Source: Brugia malayi
Lineage: Eukaryota > Nematoda > Chromadorea > Rhabditida > Onchocercidae
NCBI RefSeq assembly: GCF_000002995.4
Contig: NW_025062477.1
Coordinates: 12,816,696 to 12,880,695, forward strand
Reading direction: 5' to 3'
Length of the DNA: 64,000 bases
The notes beneath the pieces are model-generated. The model saw nothing but the letters and a program-made list of their open reading frames with translations. It ran no database searches and was not told the DNA's origin. Within the stretch, counting starts at the first letter, position 1; the number at the start of each line of letters is the position of its first letter. Below are positions 62,178 through 64,000 of this stretch, piece after piece. Made by a program: the position numbers and the translations under genes.

Positions 62178-64000
62178 TACTACATCCACAAATATACCAG
62201 TACACATGGATGCCTACATACTTACGTATTCACATCCACGTACGTACGCATATTATGTTTGTTTCAGCATATTTATCAATTTTAAATTTGAGCGAAATTT
62301 GTAAGTGTAAACAAAAATCACTGTTATACTTTTTAATATGTTTGTTTTTAAATGAACTGATTTACTTTTGTGTATTTACTTTTCTTGTCGATTCGCATGT
62401 ATCAACAGCTTTTACATTTGTTTTTTTTTTTTTTTTTGATTTCTTTTTTAAATCATTGACCATTGTATTAATAATAAATTATTAAATATGTACAGTATAA
62501 ATAGACGGAAAGGGAAGAGTAAATTTTTTTTAGAAAAGCAAGAAGAAAAGAACTCACTGCTTTCAATGAGATTGATCATAAACAAAAGCTCTAAAACAAT
62601 TCAACCATATTACAACCGGTTATCCTTATCGTTTTCAAACATTTTCGGGAATTCCTCAAAATGAAAAGGAAAAATTTACAGGAAAAAGCCAAAAAATAAT
62701 AATAATTTTTCGCAGAACATCAAAAAATGAAATTATTATTTTCAAAATGCTATGAGAAACTAATAAATATTAATAGTGCAACAAAAAGAAAGAAGTGGAT
62801 CAATTTCTTTTTTCCTTTTTAAATTTTTAGGATATTTTACTTTTTTGGGAATATAAGTAAAGTAAAATTTTCTGGAATAAATTTCATGCCAAATAATGCA
62901 AACATGTCACTGCTCTGATTCAATTATTTTTCCAATCTTTTTTAAATCAGTGATTAATCAGATAAAATTTTTTTTTTAAAAAAAAAAAAAAAAACAAAAA
63001 AAGGAAACTAACTGAGGGAAGTTGAAAAAAAAAAAAAAAAAAAAAAACAGTAGAAAGCTTGAGAATTATATTGGCCTGCCTAAAATGTCTAGAATAAAAT
63101 CTAAATTTTCTTTAATCATAAATTTAAATTAATTGATAAAAGAGTCAATTCTTCATAAAAAAAAAAAAAAAAATTATTTGAAGAAATCTTTATTTTTCAT
63201 ATGATGAATTTCTAAATTATAGCTAAATTTTGAATGAATAATTTGAAAGCTACAGATATAAGAGAGTTTAAATCAGTTTCTAAATATAATACTTCATCTT
63301 ACAAATAATTTCAAAATTGTGAGGAAGGTCACAATACCTTATCAATACAAAAATAATTAACTCAAATATTCTGAAAAGAAAAAAGACAAACTAAAAGAAG
63401 CAAAACAATGCACAGAATTATTATTTCATATTTTTCAGTTAGCGGTGATATTTGAATGAAATATTTTTTTTTTTTTTTTGTTATTTAATTATTTCTATAT
63501 TAACTACCATTATTTGAATATATATTATGTCTTCTTGGAAAAGCTATAAAATTATATCCTTACCCATTTTTAGTTTTTTTAAAATATGTTAGAATGTAAT
63601 TAAAAATACTGATTTAATCAAAGCGAAATAATAATTACAACATTATTTCATTTTTTTTTTTATCAAAAATAGCAACGATAATTAAAATATTGTTGTGATT
63701 AAAAAATTAATGATATAACAACAATCTTTCGCTTTTCTTTATGGATAATTTTAGAATGATCTAAATTTCTAAAAAGATTGAAAAAAGATCTAAATCTAGT
63801 TGTGATCGAACTTTTTACCAAATGGTCATATTAAAGGTAACTCATTTATCGATGATAAAAACATATTTTCCTACCGTATGCATCCTCCTTAGTTTTCTAA
63901 GCAAACAAACATAAAACAAATGATGTTTGAGGTGTATATTGTTCTACGGAACAACAGAGAACAATATATTATATGTATCAATGTCAAAAGCCTATGCCGA
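62178..64000. other. Intergenic to window end
   Basis: AT-rich DNA with several A-runs of 17-21 (62977-62993, 63027-63047, 63158-63173). Nothing coding was recognised up to the end. Confidence 0.45.

Noticed and set aside
1..64000. CRISPR arrays, operons, endosymbiont or viral insertions, telomeric repeats
   Set aside because: None seen. The tandem arrays have no unique spacers, and no TTAGGC arrays or prokaryote-like gene blocks are present.

Overview
The window is eukaryotic, very AT-rich and full of homopolymers, microsatellites and short spliced exons. The architecture and protein content point to a nematode, probably a spirurid or filarial type: introns start GT and mostly end TTTCAG or TTTAG, two initiator ATGs sit directly behind a TTTTAG acceptor as in spliced-leader genes, there is an FLRFG neuropeptide precursor, and there is a DRAG-1/RGM-type BMP co-receptor. 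This is inference from the sequence; I cannot name the species. I see no bacterial, Wolbachia-like or viral segment, no rRNA and no convincing tRNA.

Layout. 1-15,700 is a gene-poor stretch of poly-A/T, CA, GA and AAT repeats, with a 26-bp minisatellite (7895-8050) followed by a 35-bp palindrome (8161-8195). 15,726-17,160 (minus) is a four-exon p24/TMED cargo-receptor gene. 18,439-27,168 (plus) is a 25-exon SAC3/GANP mRNA-export gene, head-to-head with the TMED gene. 28,451-28,771 (plus) is a possible two-exon micro-gene. 29,215-29,402 is a five-copy 37-bp tandem repeat. 31,188-32,433 (plus) is a three-exon RFamide-type neuropeptide precursor with a duplicated final exon. 34,208-36,705 (minus) holds the 3' exons of a protein I do not recognise. 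Two long inverted repeat arms (35,612-36,065 and 40,397-40,882) flank its upstream part. 42,954-47,455 (minus) is a seven-exon repulsive guidance molecule gene. 47,500-64,000 is a second gene-poor, repeat-rich stretch.

The genes do not form one pathway. TMED and the RGM protein act in or through the secretory route, SAC3 in nuclear mRNA export, the peptide gene in neuronal signalling, and RGM in BMP signalling. Exon models were built by hand by joining splice sites in phase. The SAC3, RGM, TMED and peptide models keep reading frame across every junction. The main oddities are: a SAC3 exon whose 3' splice site reads TTTTGG instead of TTTTAG; an RGM whose GDPH self-cleavage motif reads GSRH; the duplicated peptide exon (FLRFG versus FLLFG); and an inverted repeat whose inner 202 bp is about 99% identical between arms while its outer part has diverged.
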